64,000 nt of DNA from Coriaria nepalensis (Eukaryota; Streptophyta; Magnoliopsida; Cucurbitales; Coriariaceae). The stretch is taken from NCBI GenBank assembly GCA_027186245.1, contig CP114481.1:5440501-5504500 (forward strand), written 5' to 3'. The notes under the pieces were generated by a model, which made no database searches, was not told the DNA's origin, and worked only from the letters and a program-made list of their open reading frames with translations. Position 1 is the stretch's first letter. The number at the start of each line of letters is the position of its first letter. The translations under genes and the position numbers were made by a program. Shown here piece after piece: positions 12,181-29,485 of the stretch.

Positions 12181-13290
12181 CTATCACTCTAAAAAAAATC
12201 TAAAATTTATATGTTGTTGAGCACAACAGAGACAATAAAGTTTGGTCTGAGAATATTCTCTCCAAACAAGATTAATAATACTAGAAAGGAATGTTCAACA
12301 ATCAGTATGTTGAAAATTTTGGGAAAACTTGTGAGAAAAAATTCAAGGTGTTTAACTGCACAAACAATTTTGACTTCTTTATTAGCTCCCCAAAGGATTT
12401 GCTTTCAGAAATTTAGCTTCTCGAGAGCCCAAGCATATAAGAACCATGATTCTAGAAATAATCTAAGATCTATAACAAGATGAATTCCTAGCACAATTAG
12501 GCACTCCAGACAAATAAGAGAATTACTGCCTCAGGTTTAATAGTGTATTTAAAATCTAGAAAACAAAAGGTTTCAAAAGAGAGATCCAGGCAATCCATCC
12601 ACCTTCACTCAACCTAGAAGTAACTATCGATGCAAGTCATCGGTTTCCACTACTCCTTTCAAATGAGAAGAGACATACATAGTTAAATGGTTAAATAATA
12701 TAGTTACCTAGAATAACTACCCAAATTTGTTTGTGCAAACCCTTGGTGAACAGTTAATAAGGGATAGACTATTGTTAATAATGTAACAACAGGTAAGGTA
12801 GTTCCAAGAAGGATTGAAAAATCTGAGAGGGACATACCTTTCGCAACCCCCCCCCCCCCCCCCTCCCCAAAGAGTTGAGATGAACTGGTCAGCAAAAAAG
12901 GGGACTACATACATGATTGAAGAACTAACTAATAGGTTGAAAGGGATTGGGAATAAAGAAATCCCAAATACAAACCCTGGAAGAAGAGTGAGTAAAAACT
13001 GATATAAAGTCTATTGCAGAAAAGTGTTCTAGAACTTCCTCCCTTAATCGCAAGATTGAGATGGAAGAAATAAGGGCAACCTTTAACATTTAAGGCATAT
13101 TATCACCGTCCATCTCTAGTAGATACTACTTATGAAGAGCAATATAAATTTGATTTAGTAACTTTTGATGGAAAAGCAATGGACATACTCCAATAGGCTA
13201 ATAATGCTAGCCCATCAAAATTGTCTCAAGTTCTTGAAGATACTATAGTTTTAAGCTTGTAGTCACACCCATAGATGAAATGGGCACCTA
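12181..13290. other. Unassigned part of the pararetrovirus region
   Basis: The plus strand keeps moderately open frames (for example 12211-12483) with basic composition, but no domain is recognised. A homopolymer of 17 C residues lies at 12847-12863 and breaks the local frame. No host gene signal was found. Confidence 0.35.
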
Positions 13291-13299
13291 GTTGAGAGA

Positions 13300-13465
13300 G
13301 TAATTTCATATAAATGGTATTCTCTAGTCACTATTTTTGTAAACAATGAATATACTATGAAGATTGAGGCCTTAATAGACTCGGAAGCATATATGAATTG
13401 TATTACTAAGGGAATGATTACCTCTCGACACTTTTCAAGAACTACTAAAGTTCTGAATGCATCAA
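13300..13465 (+). pseudogene. Pararetrovirus aspartic protease-like fragment
   Basis: The plus strand encodes a short stretch with IEALIDSEAYMNCI followed by a conserved-looking GMITSR. This matches the usual position of the retropepsin active site of plant pararetroviruses, where the family has an Asp-Thr/Ser-Gly triad. Here the triad reads Asp-Ser-Glu, so the active site is damaged. Similarity ends abruptly at about 13470, where the reading switches to the minus strand. Confidence 0.5.
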
Positions 13466-13480
13466 ATTATGCAAAATTGC

Positions 13481-14276
13481 TTATTGAGTATAAGCTTCAT
13501 CAATTGAAAGTTCATTGATCTTTCTCTTCATCCTACATTTAGTTTGGTAATGACAAGACTTTCCACATTTGTAATAAACTGAGACTTTATTTCCCTTGGA
13601 ATATTCAGCTCTCAATCTTTTAGGATAAGATTTCCTAAACTTTTTCTTTTTGTGATAGTGTCTCTCCTCTCTAGAAGAAGTGCGAGATAATTTCTTTCTA
13701 GAGGAATTTTTCCTCATTTTTTATTCCTTCTACAATGGGTTAAATCTCATTTGTTCGCAGAAATCTTCAAGAGCTTTCTTCCCTTCAAAGCTCTGTTTTG
13801 CCAGCTTTGAGCAAAACTTTATATCATTGTATAGTTGGATAGCTTCCTCTTCAATTGCTTATGATAGTTCTCTGTATGTATAGTCTACTCAAGGGACAAT
13901 ACCATTAATCTCTAAATTTTCTAACATTCTTGTGGAAAAGAGTGGTGACAGACCTAATAAAAAATGCTACTTCCAATATTCAGCATTATAGTTTAGCCTT
14001 AAGAGAACTTTTGTAAGAAAGACATCCTTATATAATTTGTAGTGGTGACAGATCAGGACACCTACAAAGGAGGTAAACTTGACCAAACTTAGAACATAGG
14101 AGGTACTTCCATTTGGAAGAGCTTGTGCCAGAAATCAGTTGCAGTTTGAAGTTGTATTCGAAAGGGGGAAGATAGAAAAATAACTGTTGGAGCTTCAACC
14201 TTTCATGTGGAGAGAGATTTTTAGTGTAGAAAGAAATGTGAAAGAAAAATTTAGAGAGTAGTGAGATCCATGTCAA
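13481..14276 (-). pseudogene. Pararetrovirus coat-protein zinc-knuckle fragment
   Basis: The minus-strand frame at 13481-13717 is very basic (KKKKFRKSYPKR). It contains a CCHC-like knuckle, YYKCGKSCHYQTKC, followed by KRKINELSIDEA, an arrangement typical of the C-terminus of caulimovirid coat proteins. The first cysteine of the knuckle is replaced by tyrosine. Frame-broken sequence continues upstream on the same strand to about 14280, where an 82-residue open stretch has no recognised domain. It is inverted relative to the adjacent protease-like fragment. Confidence 0.5.
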
Positions 14277-14299
14277 GATTCAAAAAAATTGATTAGGCT

Positions 14300-19014
<4,715 letters not shown>

Positions 19015-21800
19015 TAGTCTCTTCATACGATATTTCTCGGGTACACCTTTTGTTTGAATTATGAAATCAAATTTTTTTTGAGGTTCCCCTAAAGGCTTTC
19101 ACATTAACAGTAGTAGATGTATATGTATTTGATGAGGCGAATGAGATGATGAAAAGGGTGTTTTGAGGGTAAAGGGGAAGTTGTAATTTCTGCTTGTATG
19201 GAAAAATTGAAAATCTCTTCTTGGTAGTGAAACTCAGGTGAGGTATCATTTTTGGGGCTGATGAATGACAAAAGGGTTTATAAATACAGATCAAGTCATG
19301 ATATTATTGTTATAAATTATGATCTAGGATTACATTTGAGTCTTGTTTGGGATTCCTTAGTTACTGCATATGAGTTTTGATTAAATTGTAGTTTTTTGCT
19401 AAAAACATATGAAGAACTCATTTGAGATATGTTAGTTTAGTTTAGTTCATAATCTTACAAGGTACTAATATTAACTGATATTTGTCGATCATATATGAAG
19501 CTCTTTTGACTAATTCTTAAGCCACCTTAGAAAAATATATTGATCTCGGTTTCAAATCTTCACACCCAGTCAGTTGGCTACTTCCTATTTAAGAGTTGAT
19601 GAAATAAGACTAAATTATCATTTTTCGCATTATGTTCATTTTCATTTTTGTTTTTTTTTTTTGTTCATTTTAATCTCTAAATTTACAGATTATTTAATTT
19701 CGTTCTTAAAAATTCTAAGATATTTTATTTTCGTATACGGAATTTGAAAATGACATTTAAAATATATGAATATTAAAATTAGGAAAGTTATTAATTTCTT
19801 GTAATATAATTCGCAAATTTTAATGAACTTTTATTTATTTTTACTTATTTTTATGACAACATAAATCTTAATAACAACATTATGGATATTGATTGATGTC
19901 TCGTGTGTTAATTTTAGTATTTATGAAATCTTATGTCATTTTTATCTCGTGTATGGTGGCATAGAGTTATCGATAAAATTTAGTGTATTATTTTCAAGTT
20001 GAGATAAAAAAAAATTATTTAATCGAAAATATTAGTTTATTGAGTATTAATTTATTAAAATTTTATTGTAATATAATAAGAATATTTTTAGATAATTTTA
20101 ATTTAATTATATTTTATCCAACATATAGAAAAGCTATCATAAACGATCAAATAACATTATCAATTTTATTTTAGATCAAAAATAAAATTTATGATTTTAT
20201 TATTATTTTTTTTTAAATTTTTTTTGCAAACGTGTTTTTCTTTTCTCGAATTTATTGTCAATGTCAACAAGGATTTTGATGCTTTAGGTTTTCAATTTAT
20301 AATTTCATGTTTTAGGGTTTCATGAGATTGTTAAAAATTAGTGTTTTCTTTAGATGAAAAATAAACTTGTTTTTGTTTTTTTTTTTTTGCAAATGTTTTT
20401 TATTTATTTATTTACTTTTAATTTATGTTGAGGGAAATTATTAGTTTGTATTTAATATTATATTATTCTAGAATTATGATATTTTAAGAAGTTTAATAGT
20501 AAATCTAACACGTGGCGTATGTTACAAAATTTAAAGGGGATATATTTTAAAATGGATATATTTTTTCTTCCTTTGTTAAGTAAATATAAAGATAATTATT
20601 AATTTGTATTTAATATTAAATTTATTATGGAATAGTAATTTTTAAAGAAGTTTGGTTGTAAATTATGGAACGAGAGTATTATAAGAAATTTAGTTATAAA
20701 ATATGTCACGTGACATACTGTAAATTCACATGTGGTGTAATTTTGTGTATAAACTCAACTTTTATTATATATTAATTATTTAATCTGTGTGATATAGGAG
20801 AGTATTAATATGATATCCTTATAAGTAAGATAGATGACAAAATTAGGTAGTAGAGAGAATATCAATAAGTAAACTAATTTAATAGTTAAATTAGATGATA
20901 GAGTTATATTCTTATCAAATATAATTATATTAAAACTAATAAATTTATTATTTGTTTTGAGATTAAAAATATCTTAAATTCTTTTAATTCTAATTTTTAT
21001 ATGAAAATTTTTGTTTTGATCATGGTGATCACTTTTTTTATTATATTAAAAAGTAATAGAAAATAATAGTATTAAAAGTATGAATATTATATGAAGAGAT
21101 GCAAAGTTGAAACATAGGAGAGATGTGAAATCATAGTACATAAGAGGGATGCAAAGGCTAAGAAAAAAAAATGTAACATAAATAATTATTTCATAATTTT
21201 TTTTTATTAACTTAATATTTTGTCTAGCAAGAATTTTCAAAAATTATGGTAAGATTATAGTGATTATAAAAAAAATTATGATAAGATTAAAAAATTTAAC
21301 AAAATAATATTTCGTAATTGTTATTTTTTTTTTATTATGTAATATTGTCTCATGAATTTTTAATTCATTTACGTAAGATTATAATCTTATCAAATAAAAA
21401 TTATGATAAGATCATAGTAAATATAATGATTATCAAAATAAAGATTGTGTTAAGATTTAATTAAAATATTGAATATTTATGGTATGATGATATTTTATAA
21501 ATTTTGATGGTAAAATTATCACGAGATATTGTAGGAAGTTAGAAATACATGCGTGGTGCAATTCTATGTTTAACCTCAATATTTATTATATATATTTATA
21601 TATAAAAAAAATTATAAAATCTCAATAAATTAATAATATGTATTAAATTAATAATTTATTAAATTTATAAAATAATATATTTTATAAAATTTATTTATAC
21701 AATATATTAATTAATAATTTCATAAAATATAATATCTATAATTCAATAAAACATAACTCATTGATTATCTCTTCTTAAAATTAACATTGAATCTAATTTT
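19015..21800. other. 3' UTR then very AT-rich intergenic sequence
   Basis: The first 250 bases are probably the RuvB-like 3' UTR. From about 19600 onward the sequence is extremely AT-rich with many poly-A and poly-T tracts and repeated motifs of the ATTATGATAAGATTA kind (about 21230-21440). Open frames here are short and of non-coding composition. No gene is supported. Confidence 0.55.
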
Positions 21801-21806
21801 GAATTT

Positions 21807-21824
21807 TTCTTACTGCGGTAAGAA
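21807..21824. repeat. Short near-perfect palindrome
   Basis: TTCTTACTGCGGTAAGAA reads almost the same on both strands, with one mismatched pair at the centre. It sits where the composition shifts from very AT-rich to the more GC-rich stretch that follows. It could be an element boundary or a protein-binding site; nothing else supports either. Confidence 0.4.
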
Positions 21825-21839
21825 TTTCTGATTTGATTT

Positions 21840-22040
21840 TCTCATAAAGCAATAACTAACGACCATTATCGGCCTTCGGCCGTTGCATCTTGTAACCCCA
21901 CCAAATGGGCTGCTTGACTTCTCTTTTCTGCGACGTGTCATTTGCCTCTTCCACCGACGTGTCGTTCGGTTGTGTTGATTCATAAAGTATTGTTTCAACA
22001 ATCTTAATCATTGATGTACATACACATAAGGGTTTCAATC
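21840..22040. promoter_or_regulatory. GC-richer island with ABRE/DRE-like motifs
   Basis: Within about 60 bases lie GCGACGTGTCA (21930-21940) and CACCGACGTGTCG (21953-21965). Both hold an ACGTGTC ABRE-like core, and the second overlaps an ACCGAC DRE-like core. The minus strand has a 60-63 residue open frame across the same stretch in two phases, but with no recognisable domain. No downstream gene starts nearby, because the copia element begins at 22461. This may be a relic promoter. Confidence 0.3.
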
Positions 22041-22460
22041 AGTGAATTAATGGTTGAGATATTCTCAAGTGCACTTAAGAAAAAAATGAAATAAAAAGAA
22101 ATTCTATCCATAATCAATAACTCAAATAAAATTTATCTACTGTCTTTGTCCCCGCATTTGAATCAAAAGCTTAAAAAAAAAAAAAAAATGATAAAAAACA
22201 AACTCTATGGCTAAAGTTATAACGAAAGAGAGAGAAACATCTTACCTCGAGGTTGTAGAAAAAATCGAGCTTTGCCTTCTTTCGAGAGCTTTCTTCTTCA
22301 CGATGTTCATTATAATTGATGTCATGATTGGGGTTGATGTCATGATTGGGGGTTATACTTTCCCTAACTTAATAATGTCCACAAGTACATAATTTTCTCT
22401 TCAACCACTTTTTTATGACACGGCATAGGAATTTGATGAAACCTGTTTTAGTAATGAGAA

Positions 22461-22755
22461 TGTTAGGTTCTGTTAAAAATTGTTAAGAGTCCTTATTTGT
22501 TTAGGATTTATCTGTTTTAGTTTAATAACTCATATTGATTAGGAGTAGCTCATTTTAATGTTGTTAAGGTTTGTTAGTTTTTGTCCTATTTTCTAGTTAT
22601 TCTACCATGAATCCAGGATTGTTGAGAAGTGGGTTACAACGTTCTTTTCTTGTACTTGTAATGGCTATATAAGCCAGTTTGTTTTCATTCAATAAGATAT
22701 AATCATTCAGCCATACTTGTGAGCTACTTGTGTGTGAGCTTCTAGCTTTTCAACA
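22461..22755 (+). repeat. 5' LTR of copia 1
   Basis: 295 bases, starting TGTTAGGTTCTG and ending TTTTCAACA, matched by the 3' LTR. It contains a TATATAAG-type box at about 22672, an expected U3/R promoter position. Confidence 0.93.
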
Positions 22756-22758
22756 TTC

Positions 22759-22770
22759 TGGTATCAAAGC
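22759..22770 (+). other. Primer binding site of copia 1
   Basis: TGGTATCAAAGC, three bases after the LTR. It is one base off TGGTATCAGAGC, the site complementary to plant initiator methionine tRNA used by most plant copia elements. Confidence 0.9.
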
Positions 22771-22859
22771 CCGAAAGGGGCCTGATAGTGAGTGAAACAC
22801 GAGTGATAAAGTGTATTGTGAGAAGGAAGCAACTTTGGGGTTCCTTGTATTCCTAAGTT

Positions 22860-23640
22860 CGATAGAGACTATGATCATTGGGGCATGATCATGGAGAATT
22901 TCTTGAGATCGAAGGAATACTGGACCTCATTGAGATAGGCTACATAGAGTCGGCTGTTGGAGAGGTGTTAACTGCTACACAGAGAAAGAGTTTAGAGGAG
23001 TTAAAGGTAAAGAATTACCTCTTCCATTCAATTGACAAATCTATTTTGAAGAAAATCACTCAGAATGAGACGTCTAGGAAGTTGTGGGAGTCTATGAGAA
23101 TCAAATACCAAGGGAATGCTAGGGTTCAAAGAGCTCAGCTTTAAACTCTTCGCAGGGACTTGGAAGTTCTGGAGATGAAGCTCGGGGAATTAGTGACGAA
23201 TTACTTTGCAAGAGTAATGCTCGTGGCCAATGATATGAGGAATTATGGAGAAGACATGCCGGATGTGAAGATAGGTTAGAAGATTTGTCGTACCTTCAAT
23301 GAAAGATTCAATTATATTGTTTACTCGATAGAAGAACAAAAAGATATTGATCGTCTTTCTATTGATGAACTACAAAGCTCTTTGCTTGTTCATGAGCAAA
23401 AGTTTCGAAAGGCTACTAAAGATGAGCAAGCATTGAAAGTGTCATATGAAGAGAGAAGTGGTGGACGTAGAAGAGGACGAGGAGCTGTGAGAGGCAGAGG
23501 TCGAGGTAGGGGCTTCAACATAGCAACCATTGAGTGTTACAAATGCCATCATTTATGGCATTTTCAGTTCGAATGTCCCAAGTGGGAGAAGACAACCAAT
23601 TATGTTGAATTAGATGAAGAGGAGGAATTGCTTCTTACAG
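22860..23640 (+). pseudogene. Gag of copia 1, broken
   Basis: The plus-strand frame at 22878-23144 matches the N-terminal part of copia gag (LWESMRIKYQGNARVQRAQL). It ends at a premature TAA, and similar sequence continues in frame-shifted pieces. The second open piece (23382-23726) carries an RG-rich stretch and a zinc knuckle, CYKCHHLWHFQFEC, which fits CX2CX4HX4C exactly. The RGRGRG-type basic stretch before the knuckle is usual for nucleic-acid binding. At least two stops and one frameshift are needed to account for the breaks. Confidence 0.85.
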
Positions 23641-24770
23641 TTTGTGTGGAAAGAAAAAACTCAAGTCAAGAAGGTGTGTGGTTTCTTGACTCAGGCTACA
23701 ATAATCACATGACAAGAAACAAGTAATGGTTTACTGAGTTGGATGAGGGTTATAGACATTCTATGAAGCTTGGAAACAACATGAAGATGGTTGTGATGGG
23801 TAAAGGGAGTATTAAGCTGCAAGTTGGAGAAGTTAAATAGGTAGTGTAAAATGTCTATTACATTCTTGATTTGAAGAATAATTTGCTTAGCATCGGCCAA
23901 TTGCAAGAGAAAGGTTTAGCTATTCTGATTCGAGATGAAACCTACAAGGTTTATCACAATAGAAGGGGTCTTATCATGCAAACACAGATGACAGCCAATC
24001 GTATGTTTGTTATGCTTGCACTTGTGGGAGTTCAACAATCAAACTGTCTTAATGCAACTATTGAGGACGTCACAGAGCTATAGCACCAAAGGTTCGGTCA
24101 CTTAAGCCATAAAAGGCTTCAAACCTTGCAGTGCAAGAAATTGGTAAAGGGGTTGCCACAATTCAAGTCCACAATTGAGTTGCATGGTTGGAAAACAACA
24201 TCGTGATGCTATACCAAAGAAAAGCAAGTGGAGAGCTTTCGAAAACTTATACATGCAGATATATATGGACCTATAACACCAACTTCAAATAGTGGAAAAA
24301 GGTACATGCTGAGTCTTATAGATGATTATAGTCGAAGAATTTAGGTGTATCTTCTTGTTGAGAAGAGTGACACATTTGCATGTTTTAAAGTCTTTAAAAG
24401 TCTCATTGAAAAGGAGCTAGGGTTGTATATTTGTTGTTTGAGAACATACAGAGGTGGGGAGTACACCTCAAAGGAGTTTAACGAGTTTTGTACAGTTCAT
24501 GAAATCAAGAGGCAGCTTATGGCTGCCTACACACCTCAGCAAATGGAGTGGCGGAGCGTAAGAATCGTAGTGTATAAGAATTGCACTGTCATGAACATGG
24601 TACGATGCTTACTTACAGAAAGGAAAATACCAAAGGCCTTCTGGCCGGAGGTAGTGAAGTGGACGACTCACATTCTCAATAGAAGTCCTATTGTTGCTGT
24701 GAAGGACGAGACTCTAAAAGAGAGCTAGAGTGGTGTAAAGCCCAACATTGATTATTTCATGGTGCTTTGA
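23640..24770 (+). pseudogene. Protease and integrase of copia 1, broken
   Basis: The protease motif appears as VWFLDSGYNNHMT, with the family's DSG intact and the following cysteine changed to tyrosine. A stop follows at about 23724. The GAG-pre-integrase zinc region is interrupted by TAG at about 24081. In the integrase core the second catalytic Asp has become Tyr (LRTYRGGEYTS). A one-base loss after CAGCA at about 24540 puts the third catalytic Glu out of frame. No functional integrase can be made. Confidence 0.88.
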
Positions 24771-25149
24771 TGTATAGGCCATGTCCACATACCTAATGCT
24801 AAAAGGATTAAGCTTGAGGATAAAAGCTTCAAGGCTATGCTGCTTGGAGTAAGTGAAGAGTCTAAAGCCTATAGACTTTTTGATCCTACTACAAAGCGAG
24901 TTGTGACCAGAAAGAATGTTGTATTTGAAGAAGATGAGAGTTGGGATTGGGGGAGAAGTGAAGAGGAAGTTAGGCTTGATATGCTTATGTAGGGTGAGAA
25001 TTAAGAAGAAGGAAACAATGAAGAACCATAAAGTGAGAGTGATGCAGATAAAGACCAAAGTGAAGCCATGCTTAGCATCAGTGAAGAGGTAGTAAACAAT
25101 TCACTAAAAGTCAACACTCCAAGCACACCAGAGGAATTGATTTTAAGGA

Positions 25150-26795
25150 AAAGAATTGGAAGAACTCTAACCTAGATGCAAGACTATGAAAGCGGGGAGG
25201 ATCTTTTTGAAGATGAAGGTACGCAAAGTCTGGCCATGTTTATTTCTAACATTGATCCTACGAGCTATGAGGAAGCTGTAATGAGTGATAAATGGGGGAG
25301 TGCAATAGATTTGGAGATTGCATCTATTGTTAAGAATAAGACGTAGGAGCTGGTGGATCTACCTATGGGAGCTAAGAGAATTGGTGTGAAATGGGTGTAT
25401 AAAACCAAGCTCAATGAAAAAGGAGAATTCGATAAATGTAAGACATGTTTGGTAGCAAAAGGCTATGCTCAAGAGCACAGAATAGACTACAATGAGGCAT
25501 TTGCTCCGGTGGCTCATTGGGACATAATTAGAATGGTGTTAACTTTGGCAGCTCAAAAGGGGTGGATTGTGTTTCAACTTGATGTCAAGAGCGCTTTCCT
25601 GCATGGTGAATTAAGTGAGGTAGTCTATGTGGATCAACCTCTTGGCTATATAAAGGAAGGTGAAGAAAATAAAGTTTATAAGCTCAAGAAAGCACTATAT
25701 GGATTAAAGCAGGCACCAGGGGCGTGGTATAGAAGAATTGAAGGACACTTCATGAAGGCAGGCTTTGAAAAATGCAATTATGAGCATACGCTATTTATGA
25801 AGGTTGAAAGAGAAGGTAAAATTTTGATAGTAAATCTTTATGTTGGCGATCTTATTTTTACTAGAAATGATGTGTTTATGATTGGGAGTTTTAAGAGCTC
25901 TATGATGCATGAGTTCAAAATGATTGATTTGGGGGAGATGAGGTATTTTTTTGGGGTTGAGATTAAATAGAGCGTAGAAGGGATATATTTGTGTCAAAGT
26001 AAGTATGCTAGAGAGATTCTTGATAGATTTGGTATGGCTAATAGCAATCCTGTAAGAAATCCAATTGTTTTGGGTTCAAAGTTGTCAAAAGAATATGGCG
26101 GAGTTGAGGTAGATGGAACTTTGTATAAGTAGCTTATTGGCAGTCTAATGTATCTAACCGCTACCGAAACCGAATCTTATGTATGTGGTTTGTCTCATTA
26201 GTAAGTTCATGGCACATCTAAGAGAAACACATTGGTCTGCATCCAAAAGGGTGTTGCACTATCTCAAAGGGACAATTGATCTGGGGTATTTTATCAAAGA
26301 GGAGTGTGTGATGAGATATTGGCATATAGTGATGGTGATTATGTTGGTGATTCTAATGATAGTCGGAGCACATTCGGTTTTGCGTTTATGTTAAGTGGTG
26401 GAGTGATATCGTGGTCTTTAAAGATGCAGTCTGTGGTCACTTTGTCTACTATGGAGGCCGAGTATATGGCTATTGTCGCCTATGCTTGCCAAAGTATCTG
26501 GATGCAACGAGTGTTTAACAAGTTTAGTCATACTCAATGTAAGTGTGTCACCATATTCTGCGATAATAGCTCCACTATTAAGTTGTCCAAGAATCTTGTC
26601 TTTCATGGGAGAAGTAAACACATCAATGTAAGATTTCACTTTCTACGTGATCTTACCAAAGATGGTGTTGTGAGGCTAGAGTTCTGTGGTAGCAGTGAGC
26701 AACTTCCAGACATATTAACTAAGCCTCTGAAGTTGGAAACATTTGAGAGGCTTCGAGGGATGCTTAGAGTCAAGGCCAAAGATGAAGTAAACTGA
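25150..26795 (+). pseudogene. Reverse transcriptase and RNase H of copia 1, broken
   Basis: A 205-residue open stretch (25353-25970) holds most of the RT core: [36 protein letters not shown]. The catalytic tetrad reads YVGD where the family has YVDD. Two stops (about 25968 and 26128) separate this from RNase H. The frame at 26304-26795 has YSDGDYVGD, MEAEYMA and SKHINVRFHFLRD, and the RNase H acidic residues look intact. This is the best preserved segment of the element. Confidence 0.9.
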
Positions 26796-26817
26796 GCTGT
26801 TCCAGTAGCTTCAGTTT

Positions 26818-26827
26818 AGGGGAGGGG
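26818..26827 (+). other. Polypurine tract of copia 1
   Basis: AGGGGAGGGG, ending one base before the 3' LTR. This is the expected primer site for plus-strand DNA synthesis. Confidence 0.85.
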
Positions 26828-26828
26828 T

Positions 26829-27117
26829 TGTTAGGTTCTGTTAAAGATTGCTAAGAGTCATTGTTTGTTTGGGATTTATCCACTTCAATTACTCCTATTT
26901 ATTAGGAGTAGCTCAATTTAATATTGTTGAGGTTTATTAGTTTTTGTCCTATTTTCTAGTTACTCTACCACGAATCCAGGACTGTTGAGAAGTGGGCTGC
27001 AATGTTCTTTTCTTGTACTTGTAATGGCTATATATGCCAGTTTGTTTTCATTCAATAAGATATAATCATTTAACCATATTTGTGAATTACTTGTGTGTGA
27101 GCTTCTGGTTTTCAACA
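26829..27117 (+). repeat. 3' LTR of copia 1
   Basis: 289 bases, starting TGTTAGG and ending TTTTCAACA. It aligns along its length with the 5' LTR apart from about 30 substitutions and a few small gaps, as judged by eye. Confidence 0.93.
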
Positions 27118-29480
27118 GAGACACACTCATGAAAGTTTGCATTGAAACATTGCTTGATATAAGTTGTTGGTTTCTTTTTCTAATGATTGAGCTGGCCTAA
27201 ATGCAAAGTTCTGGATGTTAAAAATTTTAACTAATTAAGCAGCCTAAACAAACTTGGAAAGGGGCAAGGCCTAATTAAGACCTAACTGTTTTATTTGCAA
27301 AATACTAACAGACCTAACAAAATTTCCTTTTGGATACTGCTCATGGTTAGCAAACTTGTAGGTATATTCGTCCTAATATCTAGTCAATGATTAATACGAT
27401 GCATATATAGGTTTGGGATGTTATATATACTATTGATTTTGACATGATAATTAAGCTAGCTACTCTTTAGCTCATGCATTTTAATCTATAAGCCGTTCTT
27501 GTATTTACATGATATATAAATCTCATTAAGATTACAAACATTAATATAAGAATTAAATTTATAATTATAATATACTTTATTATATCATGTAATCATGTAT
27601 TATATGTATTATATGTATTATATGTATTATATGTATTTCCCTTTCAATAAAATTAAGAGGTATATAAACAAGAGACATATTGGGGTTGATTCATAACAAT
27701 CGACCTTAGCCTCTTTTATTAACATACTTAATTGATTATGATATTGAATTGGATTACTCAACAAGTTGGTTAGTGATGATAGCAGCCATGACCAACTTGA
27801 CTAAAGTAAATCCATTCATATCTTTTGTTGGATCATTTTTTTTTAATGTATTTATATAATATATAAATCATATTATATATTATATTATAAGTTAAATCAT
27901 ATAATTATTCAATAATTATCAATATTTAAATATATATTCAAGATTATAAATATTAGTTATCGAGCATATTATATACTCGGTTTACTAACCAACTATACTA
28001 CGGATACGATGGTCAACTAGATTTTTCTCTACTTCATAATCAGTCTTAATTAAAGGGATCAAACTAATTATATCCTTAAACACAACAAAATGGACACGAT
28101 CAATGCTTAAGCCTTATATACTAATGCATGGCTTCTAAGTTAGGTGCGCATCGACACTTAAGATGTTACTAATATCTGCTTAGTAGTTACAAATCTATCG
28201 ATTTTTACAACTACAAACTGTCAGTATTGTTTGAAATTAAGTAACATCGATCGATCTGGCTCCAAATTTAGATTGCTAGTGTGTTCATGCTCATTAGTTT
28301 CTTCACAAATCTTATAATCTTACACGTAATGAATAAAATATATATATGTGATTCATCATTTAACTAAACTCTTACTATTTTAAATTAGTTTCTAGAAATC
28401 TGATGTTCATACGTATTTCACATTTATCTTTGAATATGATGACGATATAGTATGCATGAGTGTATGAATGCAGATGATTAAAAAGTCCTACTTCATCGAC
28501 CTGTATACATCATGATTCAGGTATTTATAAGGTCGTGTTTGGTAGCAGTCTTTTTTTTTTTTCTCGATTTTTGGGTCAAATATTAATTTTGGTTGTTGAG
28601 TATTTATAATCCGGCTGTGCATGTTGAGGCCAGAAAGCGAAAAAAGACTGTGCCGCGTGGAAACTTCAAACAGGGCAGAAAATTGGCCAGGTAGCTAGTG
28701 AGTCGTGTGACTAGGTGTCAACCTTAAATTTTTATTTATTTATTTATTTATTATTTTTTATTAAATAATTTCTTATTATATTTAATTTTTTTTAATTAGC
28801 TGACACCTTTCACGTACACGTTTTGTTACTATTTTTGGCATATATTGAAATTGATGATTCGGGAACAATAAAAATATTTTTCAAAATTTAAAATTTAAAA
28901 TATATATCTTTATAATATTATTCTTGTTACAAATTATTGAATTCAATTCAAGTGGGTTTCGATAAAATTAAAGATTTTTCTTTTTATTTTTGTACTGATT
29001 AGATTCGATATCTAATAATGAAGAAACCGTTGACATCATGAGTTGGTGCAATTCATATATTTTTTAGTTATTCTTCCAAGTTAAACTTTGAGACTGACTT
29101 GGAATCATATTAGTCCTCGTTGAGCTAAAATTAAAGTTACTTAAACAGAGGTTATTATCTGTTGATGAAATCTGATTAACTAAGTCGTGACTTTTTTTTT
29201 TTTGGCCAAATATTAGGACCTAATTTGAGATTCTAAGTTATGTTTGGATAAGTGTTTTAGGATATGTCTCAAAGTGTCTAAATTTTGTAAAATGTCATTT
29301 TTCACTTTCTAGAGGACTAAAATACCCTCAATTCATCAACTGCCTCTCCCTTTTTCATTTCATCATTTCCTCCTTTCCTTCTAATTCGTCCTCTCTCCTC
29401 CTTCATCAATGGCTACTACATTCGATTGGAGCTTACATGTAAGAGAAAAAGGAAAAAAAAAAAAAAAAAGAAAAAAGAAA
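27118..29480. other. AT-rich intergenic sequence, no gene seen
   Basis: Neither strand shows a splice-site-bounded or long open frame of coding character. A simple repeat is at 27598-27633, and T-rich tracts are near 28551-28565 and 28725-28755. The segment may hold distant regulatory sequence for the F-box gene, but nothing can be pointed to. Confidence 0.5.
27598..27633. repeat. Nine-base microsatellite, four copies
   Basis: Four perfect consecutive copies of TATTATATG. Confidence 0.9.
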
Positions 29481-29485
29481 AAAGA

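Larger units (their letters stand above)
22461..27117 (+). mobile_element. Ty1/copia LTR retrotransposon 1, full length, decayed
   Basis: Two LTRs (22461-22755 and 26829-27117) begin TGTTAGG and end CAACA. A primer binding site follows the first and a purine tract precedes the second. The flanking 5-mers GAGAA and GAGAC are a one-mismatch target duplication. Internal order is gag, protease, integrase, reverse transcriptase, RNase H, which is copia. By eye the LTRs differ at roughly one site in ten, so the insertion is not recent. Many stops and frameshifts make it non-coding as a whole. Confidence 0.95.

Noticed and set aside
19600..21800. Short open frames such as 19983-20174 and 21046-21240
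   Set aside because: They are made of Ile, Asn, Lys, Phe and Leu codons typical of random AT-rich DNA, with no splice context.
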